The notes: generated by a model not told the origin, from the sequence alone. A stretch of 64,000 nucleotides of DNA from Lunularia cruciata (GCA_948567375.1 OX419760.1:30318001-30382000), one strand, 5' to 3'; positions 1 through 11,374 are shown, numbered from the stretch's first letter. Numbers and translations: made by a program.

Positions 1-234
1 TTTATTAACACATAGAAATAGCACGTCCATCGTTCTCCATAAGTTATAACCCGGAAGCACCAAGGGTTCCTTAAATGTGGTGATAATATGCAAAAAATCT
101 TGTCCAAAGTGCGAGGTGATGAATTGTATGAAACAATGATTGGGTAGTATTTGGATGCAAAAATCCAATGGTTTGGTGGAAGTGAATTTTGTGGTCCATA
201 AATTCCATCTATCCCATTCTTGCTCTGATACTAA
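1..234 (-). mobile_element. Chromovirus leader, cut by window edge
   Basis: This is the untranslated leader between a 5' LTR and gag of a minus-strand chromovirus copy. It is recognisable because the same sequence follows the 5' LTRs of elements A and B (from 4805 and 34081) and of the minus-strand fragment ending at 48972. A degenerate tRNA-Met primer-binding site (rc: TAGTATCAGAGC) abuts the LTR. Gag would lie beyond the left edge of the window. Confidence 0.75.
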
Positions 235-634
235 TGTAAAAGACCAAATCCAAGGAGAGAAATAGGAGAATGGAAACTCACATTAGGACACTTGAATGAG
301 GGAAAACTCCAAATGCATAGCATGAGCTTTGGCTTTGGTATTTAAAGGTAGCATCCAAGGCCCTTGAGAAGCTTCTTCAAGCTGCTTTCTTAGAGTGCAA
401 GCCAAGTTAACTAGGAAGCTTCTCAAGAAGCTTCTTTCTAGAAGCCGCCTACTTGGCATGCAAGCTAAGCTAGTTGGAAGCTTCTAGAAGCTACTTACTT
501 GAGGTGCAAGCTAAGCTAGCCGTGAAGCTTCCCAAGAAGCTTCCTAGATACTTTTGGAATATTCTAGGCTAATTTGTCTTATGTGCTACTTCGTGAGCTT
601 GACTAACTTTGTCGCTAAACTCCATATTGTTACA
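235..634 (-). repeat. Chromovirus LTR 1 (5' LTR, minus strand)
   Basis: About 400 bp, starting TGTAACAATATGG on the minus strand and ending TTTTACA. It matches the LTRs of elements A and B throughout. It carries a perfect GAAgcTTCtaGAA trimer at 477-489. It appears to be inserted in the leader of the neighbouring copy (636-872), so this is a nested pair. Confidence 0.85.
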
Positions 635-635
635 A

Positions 636-872
636 TGGATATTACTCTATCAAACCACTTATAATTATCTAAATTAACAAGCATGCAACACGTCCACCGT
701 TCTCCATATATTATAATTGGAAGTACCAAGGGTTCATCAAACAAAGTGATCATATTCAAAAAATTCTACCCAAAGCATGAGATGATGAACTACATGAAAT
801 GATACTTGGGTAGTACATGGACATAAAAATCCTAATGGTTTGGAAAAAATCTCATTTCTACTTTGATACCAA
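636..872 (-). mobile_element. Leader remnant of a second chromovirus copy
   Basis: The sequence repeats the leader seen at 1-234 (shared landmarks are the 'cgtccaccgttctccat' stretch and the 'accaagggttc' stretch). It belongs to the element whose 5' LTR is 873-1470. It stops where LTR 1 begins, which is what insertion of copy 1 into copy 2 would produce. Confidence 0.65.
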
Positions 873-1470
873 TGTAAAAGACCGAGGAAAGTAATATGAG
901 AGTGGAAAATCAAAGTGAAAAATCACATTGGGACTCTTGAATGAAGAAAACTCCAAATGCTAAACATGAGCTTGGGCTTTGGTATTTATAGGGAACATAC
1001 AAAGCTCTTGAGAAGCTTCTCAAGAAGCTTTCTGAAAGACGTCTACTTAAAGTGCAAGCCAAGCTAACTAGAAAGCTTCTCAAAAAACTCCCTTCTAGAA
1101 ACTGCCTACTTGGCGTGCCAGCTAAGCTAGTTGGGAAGCTTCCCAAGAAGCTTCCTTATAGAAGCCACCTACTTGGTGTGCAAGCTAAGCTAGCCAGAAA
1201 ACTTCCCAAGAAACTTCCTTCTAGATATCACCACTTAGCATGAACCTTACACAATACTTGGAAGATACCAAGTAGCTTCTTAGATGCTTCTAGAATATTT
1301 TTATAATTCTTGGCTTATTTGGCCTATTTGATACTTTGGCTAATTTATTGACTAATTGCTACTTTTGCTAATTTCTATTTATTTAATTTGACTTATTGTT
1401 ACTTTGGCTGATAACATTGGCTAATGGCTACTTCTTGGCTATTTTGGCATATTTTACCCATATTGTTACA
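873..1470 (-). repeat. Chromovirus LTR 2, expanded form (minus strand)
   Basis: The LTR ends are recognisable (TGTTACA-type 5' end at 1470; TTTTACATTGG-type 3' end at 873). It is about 190 bp longer than its relatives. The extra length lies at roughly 1250-1440 and consists of degenerate 'ttggctaat'-like repeats near the 5' end. HindIII-type 'gaagcttc' motifs are present but diverged. It sits head to head with LTR 3. Confidence 0.75.
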
Positions 1471-1903
1471 TATATAACAATATGAAGTTTGCACATGGTC
1501 AGTTGAGACTAACAAAATAGCAAATATGCCAAATCGATCAAGAATTATAAGAATATTCTAGAAGTATCTAGAAAGCTACTTGGTACCTTCCAAGTATCAA
1601 GTAATGTGCATGCCAAGTGGTGACTTCTAGGAGGAAGCTTCTTGCCTAGCTTAGCTTTCATACCAAGTAAATGGCTTCTAGAATGAAACTTCTTGGGAAG
1701 TTTCCTGACTAGCTTAGCTTGCATTCTAAGAAGGCATCTTTTAAGAAACTTCTTGATAAGCTTCTCAAGAGCCTTGTATGTTCTCTATAAATTCCAAAGC
1801 CCAAGCTCATGCTAGGCATTCAAAGTTTCCCTCATTCAAGAGTCCCAATGTGATCTTTCACTTTGATCTTCCATTTTCCTATTTCTCTCCTTGGTCTTTT
1901 ACA
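1471..1903 (+). repeat. Chromovirus LTR 3 (plus strand, head to head with LTR 2)
   Basis: This is a diverged LTR in plus orientation. It has a degenerate 5' end at the near-palindrome 'tgttacatatataaca', the 'gaagcttc' motif region, 'tctataaattccaaagcccaa' in the TATA position, and the 'tctcctt..gtcttttaca' end at 1903. The following bases are only a poor match to a primer-binding site and no gag follows, so this is a solo or truncated LTR. Confidence 0.7.
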
Positions 1904-3780
1904 TTAGTAGTGCTCACTTCTAACTTGTTATTCCTTCTAGCAAATGGTATTTATAAAAATTCTCAATAAAGGCATCCTTTGGTGAGAGAAAAGCTAGGCA
2001 CTATCTTTTCTTATAGCTTGGTCTCTCTCTTTTCTTTATTAGTTGGATGTCAAAAATTGTATCTTCCATTATAACCAAAGGATTGTCAATTCAAAAGAAG
2101 TTTAATACTACTTAAAGCTAACTTCTTTTGAGGAAAAAAAATCACTAAAAAGTGCATAAAATTTACCATACTAGGTATACAATTTGCCCAAATAACATCA
2201 ATGTAGGTATCAATAATAACACTTTACATATGGATGGAAAGAAAAACTTAATAGCCCTTATATTTGGCTCTCTAAACTTAGTCAACTTTCAAGTTCACAA
2301 GCAAAAATTAATGAGCCCCAAACCACCATAAAATCCGATGTAGCATCCCAGCTAATAATTAGCATGGATTGAGTGCTTGTTTGCAACTAATTATGTGACT
2401 CAAATTTTCCAATGTGGTTCTTCTTTGATACAATATAGAGCTGGCAAACCCGCAAGTTTACAACAATCAAAAAAATTAAGAGTTGATCCTTTTATGGCAA
2501 GAGTAACAATCAAGGTTCCAAAAGCTAATTATTTTACCTTCAATCTTGGATTTATGTCTCTAAATAAATATTATTTTGGAAAATTAAAATATATTGTCGA
2601 GAATTGTAACTCTAATTCAAAAGCATGGTTTTCAATTCCTTAACTCTAGATAATTATAACTTTGCTAATGGTATTTATAATGTTTGTTGTAATTTAGAGC
2701 CTCCATGTTTGTTAATTTACTTAAAAGAGTGGAATATGGTCCTCTTTAGGTAAAATTCACATTGCATTATTACATTTGACATGTTTGTGTGTATTTCTTA
2801 AAATTGTACTTTTGGAATGAAGGAGTAAAGATAATAATAAAAGAAGAATTAATGTATCTACTCTACCATAATATCTCCTTCAGAACATCTCCTTTAATTT
2901 GAGTAATTACTGATCCAAATTTTGAACTAAAACAATGTAATTATATTGCTTCTTGATAATTAATTTATGTAGTCATACTTTATAAAGTCAAATTATTTTA
3001 TTTATTTGCACAAATTTAAGCTATCATATATATGGATACTTGAATTTATATACATATATATATATATATAATCAAAAAAAATTTCCTCTTTATAAATTTT
3101 CTATTCAAATCTATAAAGATTAAAACATATTATTTAAGAAATATAGATTACAATAAAACATCAAATATTACTAACACAAGTGTAGAAACTTTATGTTAAG
3201 CTACATTACTAAAAAAACATTCACTTAAAGTGCATTTTATGATAAACTAACTTTTTCTTTTCATCAATCATTTTCCCTATTCTCTAAAAGTTCCATAAAA
3301 TCAATTATTATAAAATTATTTAAATATAATATATTTTCATGTAAAATTTTTAATATAGATTTTTTTTTAAAGTTTATTTTTAATATTATAATATTTCTAA
3401 ATTTTTATTATTTACAAATTTTCATATAATCTTGAATCAATATATAAATTATAACTTCAAACATATTTCAAACTCATTATCTCAAATCAATATAGAATAT
3501 TATGAGGTATAATAGTAAACTATGTAGAATTGCATTTTAAATCATTTGATTTATCTTCAACCATTTATCAGAACTAAACTTTTAAGCATACAAAAAAATG
3601 ATCAAATTAAGAATTCCTTTGTATAGAAGAGGTCAAAGACTAACAAGTGGAAGGTTCATACTTACAAGGACCCTCCTTGTCAATTTCTCTTTTAGTCTTT
3701 ATGAGGCCATTACGCCCAAAACAAAATATTTACTTGACTATTAGCCAAGCAATGGTCTTTGAGTAGTTATTTAGGGGAGA
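1904..3780. other. AT-rich stretch without recognisable gene
   Basis: AT-rich DNA with many stops in all frames. An open stretch of 88 codons at 2377-2643 (+) has no motif I recognise. A short (AT)n microsatellite lies at about 3050-3070. I see nothing else that can be supported. Confidence 0.5.
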
Positions 3781-3798
3781 ACTTGTCAATTAGACCTA

Positions 3799-4366
3799 AT
3801 GTTTCATCAATATGCCTACTCCATGATTAAGGAACTTGAGGAGGATGGTGGAGCTAATTGCTTGGCTCTATTTGCATTTCACTTCTACATGGGAGTGAAT
3901 TCGCTAAATGAAGATGAGAGGAGTAGGTTTGGGTCTCACTTCATATTGGAGGAGTACTTCTTGGCTCAACCCAATAGACCCCCATGATTATGAGCCATCA
4001 AGAATCATATGCCAAGTTCCACTCAACAAGAAAATCTATGGAAGTGAAGGAGGTAACAATAGCAACCACTCCCAAGAAGAAGAAGCAGCCTTCCACTAGT
4101 TAGTATGTAGAGAGACCACCAAAGAGAGCAAGAAGAAATCCTCTCAAGTGGTGGATATATGAGTGGCTTCACCCTCAGCTTCTTCCTATGAAGAAGTTGA
4201 GGGTGAAGTAATTGATGATGAAACAAAAGACAATGTAGCAAAAGAAGAGCTCGCTCTACACAAACCAAGTCACATTAGGAGGACTATGCTTAAAATCAAG
4301 AAGAAGTGGAGTCAATTCCTCCATAAGAAGTACAAAGAGACAAAGAAAAAGAAGTAGTTGTTAAAG
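3799..4366 (+). pseudogene. HFYM-family protein, copy 1 (interrupted)
   Basis: I do not recognise this family, but it occurs three times in the window (also about 32.75-33.3 kb and 58.15-58.85 kb). The shared core is a roughly 60-residue block containing 'ALFAFHFYM' and, about 20 residues on, 'LEEYF..QPNR'. Here the core is open at 3799-3987. After stops and frame changes the text resumes with a 'MEVKEVTIAT' motif matching 'VEVKEVGVAT' of copy 3. It continues as an acidic-then-lysine-rich tail (open 4163-4357). Chromovirus A is inserted directly behind this tail, and the reading probably resumed at 10016. A gag-like retroelement protein or a multicopy plant gene are both possible. Confidence 0.5.
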
Positions 4367-4392
4367 AACATCAAGATCAAGAAGACCTTTGG

Positions 4393-4804
4393 TGTAACAG
4401 TATGGAGTTTAGGGACGTAGTTAGTAAGGCTAACAAAGTAGAGAATAAGCCAAATTAGCCTAGAATATTCCAAAAGCATCTAGGAAGCTTCCCAACTACT
4501 TAACTTGCACTCCAAGCAGGTAGCTTCTAGAAGGAAGCTTCTGGAAGCTTCTAACTAGTTTAGCTTGCATGCCAAGTAGGCGGCTTCTAGAAGGAAGCTT
4601 CTTGAGAAGCTTCCTAGTTAACTTGGCTTGCACTCTAAGAAAGCGGCTCAAGGAAGTTTCTTGAGAAGCTTCTCAAGGGCCTTGTATGCTACCTATAAAT
4701 ACAAAAGCCGAAGTCATGCTAGGCATTCGGAGTTTTCCATCATTCAAGTATCCTAATGTGAGTTCCTATTCTCCTATTTCTCTCCTCAGTCTTGGTCTTT
4801 TACA
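4393..4804 (+). repeat. 5' LTR of chromovirus A
   Basis: 412 bp. U3 carries clustered 'gaagcttc' motifs, including a perfect four-unit GAAgcTTCtgGAAgcTTC at 4534-4551. A TATA-like 'cctataaatac' follows at about 4690-4700, so transcription probably starts about 30 bp further on. Confidence 0.92.
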
Positions 4805-4805
4805 T

Positions 4806-4817
4806 TGGTATCAGAGC
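4806..4817 (+). other. Primer-binding site, tRNA-iMet type
   Basis: TGGTATCAGAGC lies one base after the 5' LTR end. This is the standard plant LTR-element primer-binding site, complementary to the 3' end of initiator tRNA-Met. Confidence 0.9.
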
Positions 4818-5075
4818 AAGAATGGGATGGATGGAATTTATGGACAACCAAATCCACTTCCGCCAAACCATTGAGATTTTCATGTCCAGATGTTACCCAA
4901 GCATCATTTCACATAATTCATCACCTTGCGCTTTGGGTAGGATTTTCTACATATGATCACCATGTCTGAGGAACCCTTGATACTTTTGGTTGTAACTTAC
5001 AAAGAATGGTGGACATGTTGCATCTATGTGTTAATCAATTAGATAAAGTGGGAGTAGTGGGATAGAGTAGTAGCT

Positions 5076-5978
5076 ATGGCGGCAATACCAACCATCATCC
5101 TTGCAATACAACAACAAATTGAGCACCTAACTCAATTGCTGGATGAACAAAATCAGCAATGATGAGAATATATAGAGAGAGCGCCAATTTTAGATGGAGA
5201 AGATCGCATTTGATTTCCAAAACCCAAGGTGTTTGAAGGCAAGAATCTTTCGGGCACAGTGGAGAATTTTTTTTTTGACTGCAAACGTTACTTTGAAGCC
5301 ACCAATCTTCAAGATGAACGGAAACAGATTCTCTTGGCCTCTAGCCAATTAGATGGTATGGCAAAACTTTGGTGGCGATTGTAAGTGGAGCGAGTTGAAC
5401 GACAGATTGTTGCACCAATTTTGACATGTGTAGAGTTCAAGGATGCAATATTGGGTCGCTTTCAAACTATAAATGCCACCCGTGCCGCATGAGATAAATT
5501 GGCAGAGTTGGAGCAAGTTGGCTTAGTAATGAGCTACATCACACAATTTCAAAACATCATCATGCAGATTCCAAATATACAAGAAGGTGAAGTTTTGGAT
5601 CGATTTGTGTGGGGATTGAAGTGACAAACCAAATTGGAGGTGACCATGCGGGAACCACAAAACATAGAAGAAGCCATGCAATGGGCTGAGCGCTTTGATT
5701 TCTTGGTTGTGTCAACTTGGTCTTGCCCTTGACCTACACAAGGCCTACCATTACACTATGCATGGGTGGAAGAACCAACACCAATGGAGATTGATGCTAT
5801 CCAATTGAGACCACTTGGTACAGTGGATAGAGAAAGATTGCAACAAAATAGAGGTTGTTTTTATTGTTGCCAAGTTAGACATCGCATTGCTGAATGCCCA
5901 CTGAGGAATGGGCAACCTCGACAAGTTGCCCAGATAGAGATTGTGGAACAAAATGATCAAGGAAATAAGGAATCCTAG
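5076..5978 (+). pseudogene. Gag of chromovirus A
   Basis: Starts at ATG 5076 (M-A-A-I-P), a start shared with element B (34353) and nearly with the minus fragment (48292). Recognisable gag blocks are 'PKVFEGKNLSGTVENF' and 'ASSQLDGMAKLWWRL' (capsid), ending with a zinc knuckle CFYC-x4-H-x4-C near 5860-5900. At least four in-frame stops interrupt it. The final part (5766-5978) is open. Gag forms the particle core and the knuckle binds the element RNA. Confidence 0.85.
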
Positions 5979-6007
5979 TAGGAGATTTTGAGCCGCATAT
6001 TGGGAGC

Positions 6008-6361
6008 TTGATTAGTTCTAATGGGATTGAAGGCTCAACTTATGCAAGTTTGCTTCACTTGCAAGGTATGGTATCTAATTGGGGTTGTAGGATTTTGGTT
6101 GATTTTGGAAATTCAGAGAATTGCATGTCTATGCAATTAGCAAAGGAATTGGGTATTCCTATCAAACCAATGTTTGGAAGTAGTTTGATGATGGCGGATG
6201 GTAGAAAGGGTTTTGCATTCTACATCTCACATCCTGTTACCTTCAAGATTGGGAAGGAGTATTTGGAGTGTATGAGGTTTGTAGTAGCACCTCTACACTA
6301 TGATATCATTTTGGGTCTACATTGGCTTGAACGTCATAAGGTTCAATTTGATTGGACCTAA
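6008..6361 (+). pseudogene. Aspartic protease region of chromovirus A
   Basis: An open stretch of 117 codons. The retropepsin active site appears as 'ILVDFGNSENCM' (D-F-G in place of the usual D-S/T-G), and the flap/hydrophobic end as 'DIILGLHWLERH', typical of Ty3/gypsy proteases. It ends in a TAA where the minus-strand copy at about 46.9-47.1 kb reads arginine. Confidence 0.85.
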
Positions 6362-6538
6362 CGACAAATTCAAGTACAACACTAAGGTAGGAATTTCTGA
6401 TTAGGTTGTTTGACACCTCTGAGTAAGACACCTAAGAATAGTCAGTCCCAAGATGGGAAGTTTGTTGAGAAGGTAGCCATATAGTGAATCTGGAAGGGAG
6501 ATGAGTCCCAAGATCGGAAGTTTGCCAAGAAGGCAACC

Positions 6539-7798
6539 ATGGAGCAACCTTGGAAGAGACATGAGTCACTAGAATGGAAGTTTGTTAGTAAAGCAGCCAT
6601 AGAGAAAGCTTTGGAGGAAGATAAATCTGTATTCGTGGTGTGGATCAAGCCAATTGCACAAGAACAATCCGAGGAGGGACAAGAGCCTCATCAAGCAATG
6701 GTTGATTGGATAGTTCAAGAGTTTGCGGATGTGTCTCTGGATGATCTACCAAAGGGATTACCCTCCAATCGAGGTATGCCCTTCAAGATTGAGTTATTTC
6801 CAGGGAGTACTCTAGTGAGTAGACCGATCCATTGGCTTTCACCAAAGGATTTGGAGAAGTTGCAAACAACACTTACAGAGTTGTTGGAGAAGGATTTCAT
6901 ACGACATAGTACCTCTCCTTGGGGAGCACCGGTACTATTTGTTCCAAAGAAGGATGGAAGGCTTCATTTATATATTGATTACCGTGGGCTCAATAAGCAA
7001 ACTATGAAGAATGCATATCCCTTGCCTCAAATCAATAACCTGCTTGATCAACTAAGTGGAGCACGCTACCTTTCCAAGCTCAATCTTTGTAGCGGCTGTT
7101 GGCAAATTCCTATTGAGAGAGAGGATGTGCAAAAGACTGCATTTTGCACAAGGTATGGGCACTTCGAGTGGAGAGTTCTACCTTTCAAACTCACTAATAC
7201 TCCAGTAGTCTTCATGGATCAGATGCATCAGGTGTTGGAAGGACTATTGGATTGGTCCGTAGTGGTATGCTTGGATGATATTTTAATCTATAGCAAGATA
7301 GAGGCAGAACATATGAATCATGTGCGAGAAGTCCTAAGACAACTACGACAATGGAAATTTTACTACAAGAAGTTGAAGTGTGCTTTTTGGCAGAAGAAGG
7401 TTACCTTCTTGGATCATAAGATCTCATCAGAGGGGATCAAGATGGAAGAAGAGAAGATCAAGGCCATTACTGATTGGTCTACCCCAAAGGATGCTATAGA
7501 AGTACAAGCATTCAATGGATTGGCCAATTTTTACCGACAGTTCATCCACTTTTATGCTCATGTGGCTGCACCATTGACTGACCTCTTGGGAAAGAACTCG
7601 AGTTTCCAATGGACCACCAAGCATGAAAAAGCATTCCAGAATTTAAAGCATATGGTGTCTTCAAGACCCATTCTTCAACCATATGATCCTCAACTACCTT
7701 GTGTGGTTGATTTTGATGCTTCTAACTTTGCAATTGGAGGTGTGTTGCAACAAGAATTCCCATATGGACTACATCCCATTGCCTTTGTGTCTTGCTGA
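6539..7798 (+). CDS. Reverse transcriptase/RNase H fragment of chromovirus A
   Basis: The longest open frame in the window (419 codons). RT motifs run in order: '[20 protein letters not shown]', '[18 protein letters not shown]', 'QTAF' equivalent '[18 protein letters not shown]', the catalytic box 'VVVCLDDILIYS', then 'GLANFYRQFI' and the start of RNase H 'VVDFDASNFAIGGVLQQ'. Two active-site positions look damaged. The first catalytic aspartate block reads 'SKLNLCSG' where element B has 'SKLDLHSG', and the Y of Y-x-D-D is C. The frame ends at a TGA where element B has CGA. The ATG at 6539 is internal to pol, not a natural start. Confidence 0.9.
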   Translation: MEQPWKRHESLEWKFVSKAAIEKALEEDKSVFVVWIKPIAQEQSEEGQEPHQAMVDWIVQEFADVSLDDLPKGLPSNRGMPFKIELFPGSTLVSRPIHWLSPKDLEKLQTTLTELLEKDFIRHSTSPWGAPVLFVPKKDGRLHLYIDYRGLNKQTMKNAYPLPQINNLLDQLSGARYLSKLNLCSGCWQIPIEREDVQKTAFCTRYGHFEWRVLPFKLTNTPVVFMDQMHQVLEGLLDWSVVVCLDDILIYSKIEAEHMNHVREVLRQLRQWKFYYKKLKCAFWQKKVTFLDHKISSEGIKMEEEKIKAITDWSTPKDAIEVQAFNGLANFYRQFIHFYAHVAAPLTDLLGKNSSFQWTTKHEKAFQNLKHMVSSRPILQPYDPQLPCVVDFDASNFAIGGVLQQEFPYGLHPIAFVSC

Positions 7799-9263
7799 CT
7801 AAATACATCTGAAAGAAATTCCTCTGCTTGAGATCAAGAACAACTTTCAATGGTATATGCCACCAAAGTATGGAGGCATTACCTCTTGGGGAAACAAGTG
7901 GGCATGCAAACGGATCACAAGCCATTGTTGCAAACCTTACACTTGGAACACATGAAGAGTCGACATCATTGATGGGAAGAGCAACTCCAATTGTTTGACA
8001 TCAAACTTGGGTACAAACCAGGTCAGTTCCATATCATCCTTGATGCTCTATCACAACGACCTGATTTGAAGTCTCTTCCTCTCATCATGGCGGCAATTAT
8101 GACGGTGTCAATTGATCCCAAGGTCCATAACGAGTTTTGGTCAGCTCTACAACAAGATCCCTTCTTCCAAATGGTACATGGTTGTCTGACAATAGGCAAC
8201 AAGGAGTAAAACACCTTCTCCTTCAAGGAAGGCCTTCTATTCCATGCGGACCGGATCTATGTTCCAGCCAAAGATGATCTCCAACTTGTGCGCCTTCAGG
8301 AAGCCCATGATTTACCAATAGTTGGTCACATGGGAGTGGATAAGACCTTGGGTACCCTCCAACACCAATGGTGGTGGCCCAACATGACACGAGATGTTCG
8401 AGAGTTTGTCTGATCGTGTGAGAGTTGTCAATGCAACAAGGCCAGTAACCAAAAGCTGAGTGGACTCCTTCAGCCACTTCCCATTCTAACTACTCATTGG
8501 AAACATGTGAGCTTAGATCTCATCACCTCCTTGCCCAAGACACAACAAGGTCACACAGCAATTGTGGTATTTGTGGATAAGCTTAGTAAGCAAATCCATT
8601 TGGCACCAATAGTTGATACTGTGGATGCTCCAACCTTGGCAACTCTACTTCAATAACAAATTCAAACATCATGGGATGCCACGTGTACTCATCTCCGACC
8701 GTGATCCTTGCTTCACCGGAAAGTTTTGGCAAGCCCTCTTCTAGATACTTGGCACCAAGCTTACTTTATCCACAACTTATCATCCTCAAACTGATGGACA
8801 AACTGAATGTGCAGATCGCACCTTGGAAGATATGCTTTGTGCCTTTGTCAACATTCACCATACCAATTGGGATAAATTTCTTGCAGTTGTGGAGTTTACA
8901 TAAAACAATTCTAAACAAGCAAGCACCGGATTCTCTCCTTTCTTTCTCAATTTTGGCCAAGATCCGCTTGTCCCAGATTCTCTTCTTGCTCCTCCTCCGT
9001 CTCAAGTCCCTCATACTTCAACCTTCTTGACCACCATATCCAAATCTCTTCAACAAGCCAAATCTCACCTCCTTGTTGCTCAAAATTGTCAAAAACAATA
9101 TGTGGACCACCATCGTCATCATCTCACCTTTGAAGTTGGTGATAAATTTATGATATCCTCTTGTAATCTACCCCTCCCACTTGATACCCAAGTTTGTAAA
9201 CTTGCCCCTAATTGGATAAGACCTTCTGATGTCACCCAAATTGTCTCTCCTGTTGCTTATTGA
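7799..9263 (+). pseudogene. RNase H and integrase remains of chromovirus A
   Basis: By alignment with element B this covers the rest of RNase H and the integrase. The zinc-binding H-H-C-C domain is visible as 'EAHDLPIVGHMGV' and 'CESCQCNK' near 8300-8450. It is followed by 'LDLITSLPKTQQG' and 'VFVDKLSKQIHL' of the catalytic core. Around 8640 the frame is lost, so the central catalytic part is read in a shifted frame until about 9027. Several stops are present (for example R to stop at about 8411). Confidence 0.8.
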
Positions 9264-9269
9264 CTTGCC

Positions 9270-9604
9270 TTGCCTTGTCATATGCAAATCCATCTTGTCT
9301 TTCATGTTTCCAAGTTGAAACCCTTTGTTCCTAACTCCTCTTCTTTCTCCTCTCAAGTCCAACCTCCTCCTCCCCCTATCTCTATCAATGATCATGAGGA
9401 GTACAAAGTTGATTGTATCCTTGCACGTCGCCACATCCAACGAGGACACCATCAACATACGGAGTACAAGGTCCTTTGGAAAGTGTATCCCCTTCATGAT
9501 ACCACATGGGAACCTCTTTCTCACCTCCAGAATGCCCAGACGGCCATCCAAGAGTTTGAAGCTTCAATGGCAACGAGGATGTCACCAACTAGCGGTGGGG
9601 GAAT
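9270..9604 (+). pseudogene. Integrase C-terminus with chromodomain, chromovirus A
   Basis: The reading resumes with 'HVSKLKPF' (end of the integrase C-terminal domain). A chromodomain follows: 'YKVDCILARR' then 'TEYKVLWKVYPLHDTTWEP', the standard chromo core with W-K-x-Y and T-W-E-P. In the known family the chromodomain directs integration to marked chromatin. The frame reads on into the 3' LTR. A purine-rich tract (gcggtggggga, about 9592-9602) just before the LTR is the likely plus-strand primer. Confidence 0.85.
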
Positions 9605-9605
9605 A

Positions 9606-10015
9606 TGTAACAGTATGGAGTTTAGCGACATAATTAGTAAGGCTAACGAAGTAGAGAATAAGCCAAATTAGCCTAGAATATTCCAAAAGAATCTAGGAAG
9701 CTTCTTGGGAAGTCTCCTGACTAGTTAACTTGCGCTCCAAGTAGGTAGCTTCTAGAAGCTTCTAACTAGCTTAGATTACACGCCAAGTAGACGACTTCTA
9801 GAAAGAAGTTTCTTGAGAAGCTTCCTGGTTAACTTGGCTTGCACTCTAAGAAAGCAGCTCAAGGAAGCTTCTTGAGAAACTTCTCAAGGGCCTTGTATGC
9901 TACCTATAAATACCAAAGCCAAAGTCATGCTAGGCATTTGGATTTTTCCCTCCTTCAAGTATCCCAATGTGAGTTTCCATTCTCCTATTTTTCTCCTTGG
10001 TCTTGGTCTTTTACA
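9606..10015 (+). repeat. 3' LTR of chromovirus A
   Basis: 410 bp, same ends and motif layout as the 5' LTR. It has a perfect TTCtaGAAgcTTC trimer at 9750-9762 and a TATA-like 'cctataaatacc' near 9902-9912. It differs from the 5' LTR by scattered substitutions and small indels, so the insertion is not recent. Confidence 0.92.
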
Positions 10016-10960
10016 TTCGGCAGAAGAGCTTGTGAGTTCAATTTAGATGGAACCAAGCTAGGACATTCAAAATGGAGACTAGGTGGATGTGGAAGGCAAT
10101 GTAGGGGAGACCTCACCCACACCGCACCAAGAAGGAGAAGGAAGACAAAGTTTCTTTGGCAAAGTAGTTTTAGCACCACTTATAATGGATGAGGAAAATT
10201 TCATGGTAAATTCAATAGGACCCACTCTTAGGTTCTTTTAGATGATCCTCCTATATTATAGAGAGGAATGGTTTGATGTAGTGGCCTACACTTCACTAGT
10301 AAAGAGTATGCTTACAAACAAGTACAAAGTAAAAGAAAAGGTGAACAAATTGCAAGGAGACTTAGGGAGGGTGAGAGATTTATACAAAGACAAATAAAAA
10401 GTTGAATGCCCTGATGCATGAGAATCATGAGATCAAGACACATAATGCCTCACTAGTAGCAGAAAAAAAAGCCAAAAAGATGTCAAAATAATGCATTAGG
10501 CAAACTTCATAATTTCAATAGGCAAACTTCTTCATATAGAAGGGAAGATAAGGCAGCAAGACTATGAAGAAAATTTGCAAAAGAAAGACAAAGAGAGGAC
10601 ACTCATCAAAGGACAATTAGAAAAAAAAAAGGTAACCATTTTTTACTTTAGAACTACATATGCCTAAATACCGTAAAGAAGTAGGCATTACAAAACAAAC
10701 TGCATGAAGAGAAATATAATAGGGCCATTGTCAAGGCCAAGATGACGGATTACATTCCCAATGAAACTAGTGGAGCTTATAGTCATTCTAAGGAAGGAAT
10801 AGTTAAAATTACTAAGGAGTTAAAAAAGATTAGGGATCAGATGTTAGAACTTCAAAAGAAAGTTGCAATAGGCAAACTCACCAGGACAAAGATCCTTGAG
10901 ATGAAACTTCAAGCTCAGCTCAGACTCTTAGTGCTCAAGTATATGATGATCCCAAACTAG
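10016..10960 (+). pseudogene. Decayed coiled-coil region behind chromovirus A
   Basis: Flanking sequence of element A. Short open pieces rich in K, E and Q suggest a coiled coil, the clearest being 10742-10960 with 'ITKELKKIRDQMLELQKKV'. Removing element A would join this to the lysine-rich tail of HFYM copy 1, so the two may once have been one reading unit. Stops and frame changes are frequent. Function unknown. Confidence 0.4.
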
Positions 10961-11124
10961 AGCAAGTATCCCTGAAGTTAAAAGAATATACAAATAGGAA
11001 GCTTTTGGAAACTTGTGATACAATAGTATTAGAAATCACACATTACAAGGAGAGAATTGAACATCAATATCTTAAGGATATTAAGATGCTACATGGAATG
11101 TCAAAGAAAGTCATCACCACTTAT

Positions 11125-11374
11125 GTTGCAATTCACTTAACTCTCAATCATTATTTTCAAAGAAAATACAATGGTTGTCCTAAGTAACCTAAATCATTTC
11201 CAAATTTAATACTTATCTCCAAGAATATATTTTCATGTTCGTCACTGATGTTGCAATTCACTTAACTCTCAATCATTATATTCAAAGGAAATATAATGGT
11301 TGACTCAAGTAACCTCAAATTTTTCCAAATTTAATACGTATCTCCAAGAATTTATTTCCATGTTCATCACTTTA
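11125..11374. repeat. Tandem duplication, 125-bp unit
   Basis: Two head-to-tail copies, 11125-11249 and 11250-11374, each starting 'gttgcaattcacttaactc' and ending 'ttcatgttc(g/a)tcact'. They are near-identical. Confidence 0.85.

Larger units (their letters stand above)
4393..10015 (+). mobile_element. Chromovirus A, full-length Ty3/gypsy element
   Basis: LTR-leader-gag-protease-RT-RNase H-integrase-chromodomain-LTR, 5.6 kb, all on the plus strand. LTRs are 4393-4804 and 9606-10015, both TGTAACAG...TTTTACA. Flanks are TTTGG (left) and TTCGG (right), a 5-bp target duplication with one mismatch. The order integrase after RT plus a C-terminal chromodomain places it among Ty3/gypsy chromoviruses. 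Gag and integrase contain several stops and at least one frameshift, so this copy is not autonomous. It sits inside HFYM-family copy 1. Confidence 0.93.

Noticed and set aside
9325-9633. 102-codon plus-strand frame, with a matching one at 38599-38928
   Set aside because: It overlaps the chromodomain in another frame. Its persistence in both elements follows from the conserved DNA, and its content (runs of L and S) shows no protein motif.
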